Notes under the pieces: generated by a model
What the model saw: the letters and a program-made list of their open reading frames with translations, nothing else
Told to the model about the DNA's origin: nothing
The model's database searches: none
Made by a program: the position numbers and the translations under genes
Shown: in pieces, positions 25,301 to 41,123 of the stretch
Position numbering within the stretch: position 1 is the stretch's first letter
Layout of the letters: each line of letters opens with the position of its first letter
Origin: Capitella teleta
Lineage: Eukaryota; Annelida; Polychaeta; Capitellidae
Assembly: GCA_000328365.1 (NCBI GenBank)
Contig: KB309044.1
Location: 178,174 to 242,173, forward strand
Direction of reading: 5' to 3'
DNA length: 64,000 bases

Positions 25301-28300
25301 GATGTTTTTCCTATGAAGGCATTGAATTAAAAGCTTCAGATTAAGGCTTGTATTATTTAATTAATCAACAGAGCTTTTGCCGTTTTGCCAAATCAAAATT
25401 ATTAATTCGAAGCAATTTATGTAATTTTAAAGAGAGGGAACCCCTATGATCCACGGGACATTGTGAGTACACACCCTGGCTTCCTGATTGGTGTACATAC
25501 ATGCTTCTGGGTAATATAAAGAATTTTAAGATGATTGCATGACATTAACCATCACGGCCATTATGAGTCCGCATCACCTGGACACAAAATGGCTGCTTGC
25601 TCAGTGGATACAAAATGGCGTTGAGTGAGACTCCATGTACTCAGCTTTCCCAGGGTTTCTTTGGTTTTAGTTCGAACTGAACTTTGTGAGAACCCCTTAG
25701 CTTTTGACCCCATTTGACAACAGAGTTTTTAATTTACAAAATAGTTCCTTTTGTCACTGCTTAACTGAGACACGATGCTTTTTGGAAAATGTTGATTTTT
25801 TTTTCTCTTCACGCTGTTAAATAGCTTTGTGATTTTGTGAGATAAACAGAACCAACTGAAATTTGTGGCATTTGTTTCTGAATTTGTGTGAAGCATTTTA
25901 TAATTTATGAGTGTTTTCTTTTTTTCTTTTTTTCTCAGGAGTTAGCCCGGAATTACTCGAGAGCAGACCAATGTGGTGAGTGGTGTCTCCTCTGTTGTGT
26001 GAACTTATCATTCTGCTTCTCATAGTATTTGCTGTGAAATCCTTCATTTCTGATTATTCTGGTTTGATTGAATGGTTATCAATGAACCGGCTGTGGAGTC
26101 AATGAGCTAAATGTAGTCAAAGAGCTTATGTTTTGGGAGCTGTTTAGAGAAAGAACCTGGAGTTTCCTTATTGGCCCAGGTGTAAAGTAAGAGAGCTGGC
26201 TGTAGAGCCGTTCAGCCATCTCTCTAGGAATCTACTTTTTGAGTCCGTGGGTGGAACCATGAAACTGAAATCCATGTTTTAGAGCTCCATATATGTGCCG
26301 CAATGACACAGGACTCGTGGGTTTGATTCACTGTGGGGCAACTTGCCGGGTTCACATTTTGGGGTCTGGAAAGTGAAGACCCTCATACCATAGCATGACA
26401 CGTTGCATATTATCAATTTGTGATACCTGGTTGGACAGGGATAATTGTGCTCAAAACGCGATCAGACGCCTTTGTGGCTGCGCTTGCTTGTATGCTCCCC
26501 GGGGAGTTGAGTTTGTGATGCTTTGGTGGGTCCAATAACCAGGGGAAGTATCGTGAAGTCGGAGATACAGGCTTTGTGCCAGTGTTTAAGAAAACTCACT
26601 CTTTTTCGCCTCGGGCGCAATAAATTTGTGAATTAAAAACAAGTAAATAAACACTGCACAGGAGAGTAACAAATGTGCCTTATTCAGTGTTCTCACAAGG
26701 CGGCAGCACTTGCTCGGTTGGCCACCCTGCGTTCATGCGCTCACCCGCCCTACACAAACACATGACGCGCGAAAAGATTCGTCTGGGAGTGGACACTCCA
26801 TTTGAGCCGCACCTGCGTAGGACGATCTCCCCGCTGCTTCAAACAGGTAGACGCTGCTATCTCTGTACAATCTTTCTTGGGAGGCTGAGCTGCTAGGGGT
26901 TCCAATGCGCAAGACATTCTTACTTTCATCCGGCTATTCTTAGTTATTTTGGCATTCTACTTCTTAGGAATTCCGGCTTTTCTTCATTTATTTGGAGTTC
27001 TGTTTTTTGCTTAGTTAGAGCGAGTTGGTTTTTCACTTTCTCATCTTTTTCACAGTACTTTCTATGCATTTATTTTTTCTCTCATAATTCCAGGGAGTTT
27101 TTTCGGGTTTTTTTACGCTTTCTGAGAGTTAATTTCTGTGGAATTTCTTTGCAAAAATGTATATCTTATGTAACGTCAGGAATGCATCTGTACACTGTGC
27201 ACAAGTAATTTTGCTCGTTGTAATATACAAAATTGGTTGATAGTGCAGTATTTAGGCTTTCTAATATTCTAAAGAGACGGTAAGGGTGGCCATTGAGCTC
27301 AGACTCACTGCACAGAGCTGCCAACGCCTCATTAAGAACAATTGAGCTGGCTCTAGAGCCATTGAGTCACCGGCGGAGCCTGTTGGCTGGCGGTAGAAAC
27401 AGTTTTGCTTTCATTGTTGTGACGTGTTTTCTGTTTTTGTAGTCCACATGCTTGACGAAATCTCTGAAGGTATTTCGTTTTTTTGTTTTTTATTTTCATT
27501 TCCGTTCTCATTCATGTTGTTTGTTGTTGTTGCTAGGATCCGCTCGTATTGACTACAAGTCCACTGTGCTACCTCCGGACAAAGGTTCCATCTCCACACT
27601 ACTCTTTGTATTGTCTTCAACATTGTTGTCTTTCTTGCAGGCGCCTTAGTACCTCCGATCACAGTAGGCGGAGGCACCAGTCCCGGAGGCAGTCCCACAA
27701 AGTCACAGCATTCTCACAGCGCTCACACATCCCCAACCAACACCACCAAACTCAGACCCAGGGCTCGGTCAGCTGAATCAGACAGCAAAAAACTGCAAAG
27801 GTCCCGGCGAGATTCCAACGAAGACTGGGAGATCCTCATGAAGGAGATCCAACCAGGGCCCAGGATTGGCTCCGGGTCGTTTGGGACTGTCTACAAGGGC
27901 TCCTGGCATGGTCCAGTTGCCATCAAGAAACTCAACGTTAAGGACCCAACGACAGCGCAAGTCCAGGCATTTAAAAATGAAGTGGAGGTGATCAGGTCTG
28001 TGTTCGCTGTCGTTTGATCTTCCCGAGTAACTGTTATTTGCTCTCAGGCGTACTCGACACGTGAACATTCTCCTGTTTATGGGTTGTACCTCCAAGAACC
28101 AGCTAGCCATCATCACGCAATGGTGCGAAGGCTCATCGCTCTATAAGCATCTGCACGTCACAGAAACTAAATTCGACATCCTGCAACTGATTGATATTGC
28201 GCGGCAGACTGCGCAAGGCATGGAGTGAGTACTGCGTGGAGGTCATGGGGTCATTTGTTACGGTCGTTCTTTTGCAGTTACCTTCACGCCAAACAGATCA

Positions 28301-29624
28301 TTCACAGAGATCTTAAGTCAAACAGTATCCTTTCCCTTACGAGGCTACGATAATCAGGGGAAGTTTAGTGAATGATGATATGTTTTAGTTGTTGGTAATC
28401 ACGGTAAACATGTTTAGTTTTTGCACATTGATGTTGTTGTTGTGAGGCAACAATACCAGAGATTCTCCCCTGCTTTCTCTCATGATTGTCAATTGTCTAA
28501 AATTGTACTATTGTATCGCAAATTTATCCAGATGCATAAATTAATAAAATCACAAGATGGAATTTGATGGATGACTAATTACCTGCGACATAAGCACAGC
28601 ATTCAGAGAGCGTATCAAGCAATTTCAAGTACTCAGCATCTGTAATTGGTTGATTGTATTCCTAATGGTCTACTGAGCATCAAAGGCTTTTCTCAAAATT
28701 AAGAGCATCTCCCGAGCAGCTGACCTCTGACCTTAACTGCAAAATCAGATATATTTCTCACGGACGATCTGACGGTGAAGATTGGTGACTTTGGCTTGGC
28801 CACAGTGAAGACGCGGTGGAGTGGTTCGCATCAGTTCCAGCAGCCGACCGGCTCAATTCTCTGGATGGTCGGTAAACCCTGGCTTAGTTTAACCTTTGAT
28901 CTGACCTACTTAACAGGCACCAGAGGTGATTCGCATGAAAGAGGACAATCCGTACACCTTCAAGTCTGACGTTTACGCGTTTGGCATTGTGCTGTTTGAG
29001 CTGATGACGGGCCAGCTGCCTTACTCACACATCAACAACAAAGACCAGGTATGGTGTCGCTCAGCCCTCCTCCTTCTCTTCACTCCTCTCTCCCTCTTCC
29101 CAGATCCTCTTCATGGTGGGCAAGGGATACTTGAAGCCTGATCTCTCTCTTGCCAGGAAGGACACACCCAAAGCATTCAAACGCCTCATGCAAGAGTGCG
29201 CAAAGTTCAACAGAGATGAACGCCCTTTATTCCCTCAGGTCTATATTTCGTCTTTATTTTTACCTCAGAACGCAAACATAATTACGTTCGCTTTAAGCAT
29301 CATAGTCTGTATTGAACTCATAATTATTGCTTGAATTTTCTTTTTTCGTGTTCGGTTGAAGGCTTTTTTTATTCTTCGGAATTTAAACGAATTATGATTA
29401 AAATTGGTTTGTTTTATTTATTCCAGATTTTGGCCAATCTGGAAAACTTGATCCGATCTCTGCCGAAGATCCACAGAAGTGCATCAGAACCAACGCTGAA
29501 CCGGACGTATCTGCAGTCAGAGGAATGCGATTATTTCTACACGTGTGCCTCGCCTAAGACTCCTATTAACTCTCAATTTGGGGCATTTCCCCTCTTTAAC
29601 CCAGTGGCACCTTCGTATGGCTGA
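19332..29624 (+). CDS. Raf: Raf serine/threonine kinase, BRAF-like
   Basis: MAP-kinase-kinase kinase acting downstream of Ras. Seventeen exons fit in phase: 19332-19457, 22451-22552, 22603-22926, 22992-23095, 23534-23824, 24251-24446 (or 24571-24685), 25939-25975, 26700-26846, 27443-27469, 27537-27584, 27641-27995, 28048-28224, 28278-28324, 28749-28867, 28917-29048, 29104-29238, 29427-29624. The product is 854 residues (827 with the alternative exon 6). It has a BRAF-specific N-terminal region (about 43-100), a Ras-binding domain (168-245, Arg kept in KRRELVP), a C1 zinc domain (254-301), the CR2 14-3-3 motif RSTSAP, the acidic N-region DSNEDWEI as in B-Raf, then the kinase: GSGSFG 544-549, VAIK, HRD 654-656, DFG, ATVK (Val680 equals human Val600), APE. 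A C-terminal RSASEP 14-3-3 site follows. All catalytic residues are intact. It is convergent with the claudin-like gene downstream. Confidence 0.95.
20286..20507. repeat. Perfect 111-bp tandem duplication in Raf intron 1
   Basis: Two copies of a 111-bp unit (from GCGGTCACCATTCCC to AAAATCATG), the second starting at 20,397. I see no difference between them, so the duplication is recent or homogenised. The unit is 37 codons long and both strands stay open across it, but no splice signals or domain support coding. Confidence 0.9.
24251..24446 (+). other. Raf: Raf exon 6a (alternative, 14-3-3 site)
   Basis: Acceptor TTTACAG, donor GAG/GTATGC. It enters in phase 2 and leaves in phase 0. It encodes 65 residues with a Pro/Gly/Ser-rich start and [10 protein letters not shown], equivalent to the BRAF Ser365 / CRAF Ser259 14-3-3 motif. 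It competes with exon 6b for the same slot in the reading frame. Confidence 0.85.
24510..24550 (+). promoter_or_regulatory. 11-bp repeat of branch-point-like sites before Raf exon 6b
   Basis: TGACTGAT occurs four times at 11-bp steps (24510, 24521, 24532, 24543), 20-60 nt before the exon 6b acceptor. CTGAC fits the metazoan branch-point consensus. Its role in splice choice is inference. Confidence 0.4.
24571..24685 (+). other. Raf: Raf exon 6b (alternative, second 14-3-3 site)
   Basis: Acceptor CTCTTTTTTCCAG, donor CAG/GTAACC. It enters in phase 2 and leaves in phase 0, as exon 6a does. It encodes about 38 residues including [12 protein letters not shown], a second mode-1 14-3-3 motif. Spliced after exon 6a it would hit a TGA after 16 codons, so it can only replace 6a, not follow it. 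Confidence 0.7.
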
Positions 29625-29803
29625 TGAATATTTATCTATATTTAATATATTTTGTATATATATTGTATATATTATAAGTGAATGAGTCAATTTTTTTTCG
29701 GAAAAAAATTATTCTTCAATCAAAAAAATTATTGTGTTTTTAAGAAAAAAAAAGTGCTTATAAAAGTGTCATTTTTGTGTCATTTTTGCCGTTTAAATGG
29801 CAA

Positions 29804-29809
29804 AATAAA
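29804..29809 (+). terminator. Raf poly(A) signal
   Basis: AATAAA 180 nt after the Raf stop codon, followed by a T-rich stretch at about 29,830. It is the likely polyadenylation signal. Confidence 0.6.
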
Positions 29810-30155
29810 ATGATCCTTTTTATTGTGTGATTTTTTTTTTTTCTTCATTCTGTTTCACTGCATGAAGGAAGACCAGAGCCATGAAAAAATAGTGTTTACT
29901 TATCACACATAAAATGAGAATATTAGTCTTATATGGTTTTTGTGAATAATATCTTTGTATTTAAAATCTAGTGCTCCATATATAGTCCTTGAAGCCAATA
30001 TCACAATTATAACTCCTGTGGGTGCTTGTTCTCTGATGCAAATTATTTCCGTACGTTCATGCAGCGGATTATCGTTGAGCATTCAATACAGTGAGTGTAG
30101 GCGCGTTAAGTCATTGGGGCATCCCTCTCAGTTGCTATGGTAACCGCTTTGACAT

Positions 30156-31766
30156 TCATCTGGGTGCATCTATCGAACGCAGCGTGCAGAAAGCGAGAGT
30201 GCCGTTGAGGAAGAGAGCGGTGGCGCTGTACACACTGCACCAGTACGCCCAGCCCTCAGGTCGATGACCCAGCCACACGCCGTAGATCAAAACCGCAATG
30301 CCGTTCATCAGTCCTGCAATGAAACATTCGAATCACGAGTAGACTCAATTTTACCAGTCAAAAAAAAAAGTTACAAAATAAAACGACCAAGCTCTCGTTG
30401 TCAGAGAGAAGTAATTACAATTATTTGAATGAGAAGAGACTCGCATCTCCCATTTGTTTCATTTTTAAGATTCGTATGGAATTATGCTACATATCGAGTT
30501 GTTTTTAATTTAAAGCGGAAAAAAGTTGCTCATCAACGTCTTAATTCTTCTCAATGCGTAATCGTGTCAATGTCTTCTGTTTTATCTTATTCATTTTGTT
30601 TTTCCCAATAATTACTTCTAATAATTAAATAATTACTTCTAGCTTCCACAATTTTTTATATTACAGCATTCGTGGGTTGTAACATCATTATTCGCCATTA
30701 ACTTTATTTCAACTATTGTGCCATCCTCCACTCTTGGCGTTGCTTTTCAATTTTCCGATACGTTTTGTATCAATATGACGTAGTGCCAGTATTCATTTGA
30801 ATATTCATTGAAAGGATCGCCACAGGGAAACCTACAATCTCGAGGACGTACGCCCAGTTTATTTCCCTGATACCATTATTTCATGTTAGTCAAGTGATTT
30901 TGTATTTAGATTGAGGTGCATTTGTACATGTATTCCCTTTATATACGTGCGTACACATGTACGTACGTATCTTGTATGGCGAGGTCCTCAAATACAAGTT
31001 GATACACGTGTACCCCTACATACACCGTGTCAAATGTTTACACACCCTTATATACTCTATTCATTAAAATAGCGGAATAAATTTTTGTAAGTAACTGTAT
31101 TGGATAATGGCTGAGAAAACCATGGGGTCATTCAGCCAGAGTCAGCCGTGAGTTCCTGGCTGCACCTTGGAGTAATGCCATGAAAATGACCAACCACGGT
31201 TCCAGGTACTGCATGACTGGGAGGAACCAGTGAGTGTGTATGTTATAATTAATATACCTGCAATAATTCCTCCGCTCCACGCACAGCCTCTGTACATCGG
31301 ATTAAAGGGTGATAACACCCAACCAATGTGTCCGTATGTCGCCAACAAACAGGCGAAGAACGAGAAACACATGAAAGTCTGAGTTGCTTTCAGATGCCCT
31401 GCAAATACGTAATTATTATTGATCATAAACACGCGCAGATCAAGTGATATATCTCTCACCGCTTTTGGGTATTCTTGAATCACCTACGAAATCATAACAA
31501 TAATCGTATGCACAGATTTTCCATAATCCCGATTTTGTAACTTCGTCGTTTTCCCGCCAATCCGGTGCAATAAAACCCGCCAAATATATCACCATAGTAA
31601 CCACAAACAATGCTAGCCAGAACACGGCGCAGCCGTCCACTTCCTCCGGAGCACACCCCCCTGCGCCATCCTCTTCGTCGTCGGAGGGAACCTTCTTCAC
31701 TTCCTCTTTCTTTACTGTTTCTCCAGTTGACACTTTTGCAGTTTTCTGTTTAGTTTCAGCTTTCAT
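30156..31766 (-). CDS. Claudin/PMP22-like four-transmembrane protein
   Basis: Three minus-strand exons in phase: 31766-31460, 31399-31259 and 30313-30156, giving 201 residues. The order is a charged cytosolic N-terminus of about 45 residues (Lys- and Asp/Glu-rich), TM1 (VFWLALFVVTMVIYLAG), a first extracellular loop with the W...GLW..C....C pattern of the claudin/PMP22/EMP superfamily, TM2 (FMCFSFFACLLATYG), TM3 (WSGGIIAGLMNGIAVLIYG), a short loop and TM4 (ATALFLNGTLAFCTL). The size is normal for the superfamily, though the N-terminal tail is longer than in classical claudins. It probably acts at the plasma membrane or junctions. The subfamily is not resolved. It lies tail to tail with Raf, with about 330 bp between the poly(A) signal and this stop. 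Confidence 0.82.
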
Positions 31767-32764
31767 TGTGCTCTGGTTGAGTCCAAACTAAAGTTCACCT
31801 TGCTCTGCAGCCGATCGAAGGTAGATCCGCACTACACCGTATATCACACACTATATACACGCGGACCCAATATAGCAAGATATCAAAGCAGTGGCCTCAG
31901 AGAAAATCAATCGGCCATCTGCCGTATCGATTAAGCCGCGAATGGGGCCAAGCACTTTGATCAATCGCTATGCTCGGATGCAGGTTCGATCATGCTTGTC
32001 TTCACAGAACTTGCTCTGGGCATGCGCATAAATGCAAGCACTTTAAATTCAGCCAGCCTAATTGGCCTATTATTAGATTATGTAGCGTATGCTGAGCCTT
32101 GATTCGCCTTATGCTTTGATATAATGTAAACCATAGATTATCATTGAATTGCATTTTATTTGTATGTGATACCCCTGTTGCGAACCACTTCAAGATAGAT
32201 GACAGAGGGCAATGATACGCTTTTAATGTTTAATGGTTCATTCTATGAAATGAAATGAACGATGCAAAAATCTACATATACAATAAACAACCATCCAGCT
32301 GGCTGTTTCCCATTGGCGCATCGGGGGTCCGATTGATGTGTCTTGTCAAATTCAAGAAGCGGTATGCTTCCCAGTATACATGGGGATAACGAGCCGTACA
32401 GGACCTGTAAAAGATGTTTTAACGGCCCTATACAGGATTCCCGGTTGTGGCCCGTTGGAAACTTGCACATCGGCTTTATAACGGCCCAATACAGGATGGC
32501 CTGTACTACACCAGTAAACACCCGGCCTGTACACAGCTATTACCATATTTACATAATTATAGCCAATACTGTATTGTGTATATACTGTACACAGCTATAA
32601 TAGTGAATAAAGCAACACAAACTAATGCCAAAAATAGATTTTTTTTTTTTTTGTCCGTCGCTATTTCCTCCTCTTTCCCCCTCCATTCCGGTCAGCGCTT
32701 CCACGAATCCAGATCTTCATGTGCTCTTCTACGTCATGGCGGTCAGCAACAGATGCAGGGCGCT
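31767..32764. other. Non-coding stretch
   Basis: No gene seen. ACGGCCC.ATACAGGAT occurs twice (32,421 and 32,482) among other GGCCTGTAC / GTACAGG strings at 32,390-32,530, giving short open frames on both strands. It may be the remnant of a short palindromic element. Confidence 0.4.
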
Positions 32765-33571
32765 TCAAGACAGCTCCTGCAAAAATAAAGAGATCTATAC
32801 AGATCTATATGTGCTATGTGAAATAAGTATGACTGCATTATTAACACTAGTACTTAGACTAGTGCATGTACAAATTAATGCAAGAAAAGAAGGGAGAGGA
32901 AAGCATGAGGAGGGGGGAGAAAGGTGTAGAGTGTCGAGTGAGTAACGTACATCAGAGTGGGACTAAGCGTCTGAACGTGCACAGTGGACGGTAAGGAGAA
33001 GATTGCATACATATATTATTACATACTATTCAAATTACATACTATTCTTTTAATAAGTGAGATTTCCTGGATTTGGAAGATAAGCAATGAGTTGAAGGTG
33101 ATCTGTCTCATTCAGCATAATACTAACCATACCAGTGCTTTTGACAATGTATCGTCCGTTTCCAGACGCGCCTCCAGGCTATCCAGTTCCTCCTCACTGT
33201 TGAGGGGTAGTATGAGGCCTTCCAACGTGTCCTCCTGTGCTGGATGCTGCTGGCGCCCCATCTCCATCGTAATGAGCGAGGTCTCCCTTCTCAGCAGCTC
33301 CATCTCTCTCGTGTTGACCGCTAACTGGACCTCCACTTTCGCCTGTGAATGGAGGACTTGCCTCTCAAAGCCTGAGAAAAAAAATGGTAGCAATAACATT
33401 ATATTCATAAACTGTTAAGAGTAGTTTGCATCAAAATAATATTGAACATGAATTGTCAAAAAGGTACTGGTAGATGAAATTAAACTCACTCTCCCTCGAT
33501 AGAACAAAAAATAAGAACAGGAAAACACCAACCAGAAAAGCGGGCGCCAGCAGAAGTAGATAAGGTTGCAT
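32765..33571 (-). CDS. Small single-pass membrane protein with coiled coil (unrecognised)
   Basis: Model of three minus-strand exons in phase: 33571-33490, 33371-33133 and a 12-nt last exon 32776-32765 (Glu-Leu-Ser-stop), giving 110 residues. Residues 3-25 are a strong hydrophobic segment (LLLLAPAFLVGVFLFLFFVL), a signal anchor or signal peptide. A heptad-like charged region follows (QAKVEVQLAVNTREMELLRR) and then an acidic C-terminus. I do not recognise a family. The first two exons look good. The tiny last exon rests only on a TTTTTGCAG acceptor. If it is wrong, exon 2 reads on for six codons (VWLVLC) to a stop. Confidence 0.55.
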
Positions 33572-37395
<3,824 letters not shown>

Positions 37396-37594
37396 CAATA
37401 GTGTTGTGTCAATGCGGGAAGCTATTGGTGGCTAGGTGGCCTCCGCTTCAGTGCCTCTATTACTGTTTTCACGCTGACGCCGCTGCTGACGCCAACCTAA
37501 GATTAAGATTTCTTTCAAGTCAGGTCGATAAAACAACAAACGGCGCCCCTCAATCGATTCAACGTTTAATAAGTTAATTAAACAAAGAAATCAA
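37396..37594. other. Short spacer between LINEs
   Basis: No feature recognised. It may include the 5' side of the following LINE fragment. Confidence 0.35.
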
Positions 37595-38597
37595 ATGCGG
37601 GTATCGTCGCCGTATCAATTCATTTATGTATGTCATGGTAATCTTTATAATGAGCACACCAATGATAATGTTTACCTAGGAGCTCTCTTCTCTTGCGATG
37701 GAAAAATCTCATCATGTATCTCAACCCAGGTAGAGAAGAAAGCAAAGCAAGTTGTAAAATTGATATCTGTTTTGTCTAGAAATGGAGATGCCCCTTTTCT
37801 TGTGAAGAAGAAAGTATTTGATGCAGCCTTCCTCACCTCTATATTGTACAGTTGTGAAAGTTGGTTCGAAACCCCTGTTGATAAGTTACAGATTATGTTT
37901 AACTCAGCTTTGAAGTCGCTTTTTGGGGTCAGGAAAACAACTCCGAACATTTTATGTTTGATTGAATGTGGATGCCCTCCTTTGAAGTTCAATGTGAAAG
38001 AACAGCATCGTCGTTATTTTTGTAAAATATTTGTACGCAGTCATAATGTTGATCTCGATGACCCTCTCATTTTCGCCCTTCACTTGCATACTTCTGCTCG
38101 CACCGGTATTTCCCGCTTTGTCTCAGGAAAAGAGAATTCCTCGATCTTCAAATTTTTTTTAATGTTGGTTTAGAGTATGTTAAGGATGTTGTTTAGCACT
38201 CGAATAAGACCAAATGTATTACATATGTATCCCTCAACCCTGAATTGACTGTTCACCCAGTATATTCCGAGTATGTTCAAAATGTTAAAGAATTTCACAG
38301 AATTGTTTTCTCCAGATTACGGCTGAGTGCACATGCAACCTGAGAATTGAAACGGGAAGGTGGTGCCGTTTGCCCAGAGAAAGCCGCCTTTGCCAGTGTG
38401 GTTCTATCCAGACTGAATCGCATGTGCTGTCTCAGTGTGTATTAACCCTCCCTATTAGAAATCGTTTACCTCAGTTAATGTCCTTTGATACCCCCGTTCT
38501 GTTTGACTCTCCTCCCTCACTCGTGCTTGAATATGTGTATATGTGCATCAATTTAATTGAGAATTCGTTTTCTATTTGCTGGACTTCGTGTCAATAA
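37595..38597 (+). mobile_element. LINE (family D) 3' half
   Basis: The frame at 37,595-38,173 has the post-RT region (YLGALFSCDGKISS, KKKVFDAAFLTSILYSCESW, LFGVRKTTPN). After frame breaks, a Cys/His motif (LCQCGSIQTESHVLSQC) at 38,385-38,440 follows, a common LINE C-terminal zinc-knuckle-like motif. The 3' end reads TCAATAAACTACTACT. RT proper is missing, so the copy is 5'-truncated. Confidence 0.85.
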
Positions 38598-38670
<73 letters not shown>

Positions 38671-38671
38671 T
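38598..38671. repeat. (ACT)n LINE tail
   Basis: About 24 ACT units directly after AATAAA at the end of the LINE fragment. Confidence 0.95.
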
Positions 38672-38896
38672 GCATGAGTGGCTCACATTCAATTTAATTG
38701 GTCGCTCAGTTAGGCGATGTTCAGGAGCAGAACGAACGACGGGAGTGGAGAGAATGGAATCGAGTGGAGAAGTAATTGGAAATGAAACTGGGAGAGTCGA
38801 GGCTGATCCACGTACCCATGCATAAAATGATAGCCCACAACGACCATCCTTCAGTTATATTGTTTCCACATTGCCCACTTCAATTAATCTTTTTTT

Positions 38897-38928
<32 letters not shown>

Positions 38929-39217
38929 TTTTTTTCTTTTTTTTTTTTTTTTAGAGTAGACAGACTTTTACGGGATGAATGAAAGACAAACCAACATTAC
39001 CGAAATAGAAAATGCTAATTTTGCAAAACATGTTTTGATAGTTTTCCTAAAGCTGAACACATATCAGCAAATAAAGCCGCGTAATCACAGTTATCACTTT
39101 GTATTTTTATTATTTATTTATTTTTATTCATTTTATTTTTATTTTTTATGTATTTGGAAATTGGGTGCATGCAGGTCGATAATGCATATAATATTATGAT
39201 GCATCGGGCCTAGTATT

Positions 39218-39251
<34 letters not shown>

Positions 39252-39517
39252 GTAGCATAAGTTCATAGAGTAAACGACATAAATTGCGGACAAATGAACG
39301 CTAAACTTAAAACGTGAAAAATTGGCTTTCCAGCAGAATATTATTTCCTGACCATGATGAGCCGACCACCCATAGATTGTCCTTTAATACTCCATTCAAA
39401 GATAATAAAATATATGGCACATACAATCGTTTGAATCATATAAAGCCCCTATAATAATTATTATATGGCAAGATTCGGTATGTTCAGAATTCACAAGGTC
39501 ACGATTCACAAAGCAAA
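38672..39517. other. Non-coding stretch with poly(T) tracts
   Basis: T-rich runs at 38,888-38,952 and 39,220-39,249, possibly minus-strand retroposon tails. The 5' flank of the SLC46-like gene is included. I see no TATA box I would trust. Confidence 0.5.
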
Positions 39518-41123
39518 ATGGAATCAGAGAAGTCGGATCTCCTTGCGAGAGACAAAGCCACGAGTACTCGATGGCGCTTAGCGTATCCAGAGCCAGTACT
39601 CTTCTTTGTCGGCATCGGATTTTTCTCGTTCATTCCTCTGAATCAAGAATACTTGTATATGCGATACTTGGGGGAAATAATTCTGGAAGCAAGTGAAGGC
39701 AACACCAGCATTGACCACGGAAATCTTTGGGACTTTAATTCGGAGCAAGTAGTTGAACCAATTGACGCAATTCAAGATGATGCGTCGGCTGAAGCCGCCG
39801 CGTTTTCCACCCAGACGGCACTCTTTCGTTGCATTCCTCCAATATTCACCACTCTCTTTATTTGTAAGTCAACCGACTCATTTGGGAGGAAATTTGGCAT
39901 ATATCTCCCCATTTTCGGCGGAATCATTCGCTCATTCTGCTACTTGGCAGTTCATTTGGGCAATCTTTCGTTGTATTGGTTGTTCCTGGGAGAGTTCCTT
40001 GATGGTGTATTGGGTGAGAATGCAACTGTCCTCGGATGCTGTTTTGCTTTCATTTATGACGGAGCGAACAGAGAGAGTCTTGCTGTGAGATTCGTCATTT
40101 GTAATGCAATTTTAAGCAGTGGCTCAGGCTTGGGTAACCTGATCGTTGGGCAGCTTGTATATTTCAGCTTCACGTGGGGTATCTTATTCATTATGGTCTG
40201 TTATCTATGTGCTCTGCTCTACGTTTCCATCCTCTTACCTGAGTCCCTACCGATGTCAGCCACTAAGGAGTTTGAGTGGTCACTGTTCGCCAGGAATTAC
40301 ATTCAAATTTATGAAGTTTTTACCAAGCCGCGCACTCCGCCAAGTAACAGGACTGCGCTAAAGCTTCTGATCGTGGGAATTCTCTTAGGGAATGTCGCAC
40401 TCCGAGTTTATTTTGATCTTGAAACCGTGTACATGCAAGGAAGTCCATTCAATCTGGACCCCACTCAAATCGGCAACGTCTTTGCCGTGGTAGCTGTGGC
40501 GTTGGCTTTCGTCCCTCCGTTGTGGACCCGTGTCTTGAAGTGCTGTTTGAGCGATACTGTAGTGGCGATCGTCGTTATAGTGGGAGCAGTCGCTGGATAT
40601 GTCATCCAAGCTTTCTGTACAGACCTCACGCAACTTGTGGCTGGTGATTATTCTAATGCATACTACAATGAACCGTATCGTCAACTTTATATTTCCAGCT
40701 CTCTTTTTCTCAGCTTTCGGGGTTGGCAGCTTGCAAGTGAGTGGCGCTACCATGGCCAACATTGCTGAGCCAAGTGAACAAGGTAAAAGTTGATTATTGA
40801 AAATTGAACACAATCAATATTTTCAGGGTCTGTCCAAGCCAGCTTCTCCTGTGCTAGCTCAATAGGGGAGCTGCTCAGTATTGAAATTATGCTGTCAATA
40901 TACGCTGCGACCGTGAGCATTTTCCCAGGAACGACACACCTGGTCATCGCTGGAGTACTGTGTATATGTGTTGGGATCCTAATGTGAGTAATTTTTTCTG
41001 AGTCTATTTAACCGTAATTTTTGTAAAGATGATGGGTTTAGAATAGACCCTATTGGTATGTATAGTGGGTGAATCATTATAATGTATATTCACAGTATAT
41101 GGGGATTTTTCAGTTTTACATAA
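39518..41123 (+). CDS. SLC46-like major facilitator transporter
   Basis: A membrane transporter of the MFS, closest in pattern to the SLC46 group (proton-coupled folate transporter and relatives). Exons are 39518-40643, 40699-40782, 40827-40983 and probably 41096-41123. The introns are only 55, 44 and 112 nt. The product is about 460 residues, normal for SLC46. A cytosolic start (MESEKSDLLARD) precedes TM1. The long first extracellular loop has an N-glycosylation sequon (NTS). STDSFGRKFG is the MFS loop 2-3 motif, NRESLAVR precedes TM5, and PSEQG in loop 10-11 is conserved in SLC46. Without the last intron the frame would stop at TGA 40,985. The GTGAGT donor there makes a further exon (IIWGFFSFT) likely. 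The substrate is unknown. Confidence 0.85.

Noticed and set aside
32390-32530. Third palindromic MITE based on GGCCTGTAC strings
   Set aside because: Only a few imperfect repeats and no terminal repeats could be found; noted but not called.
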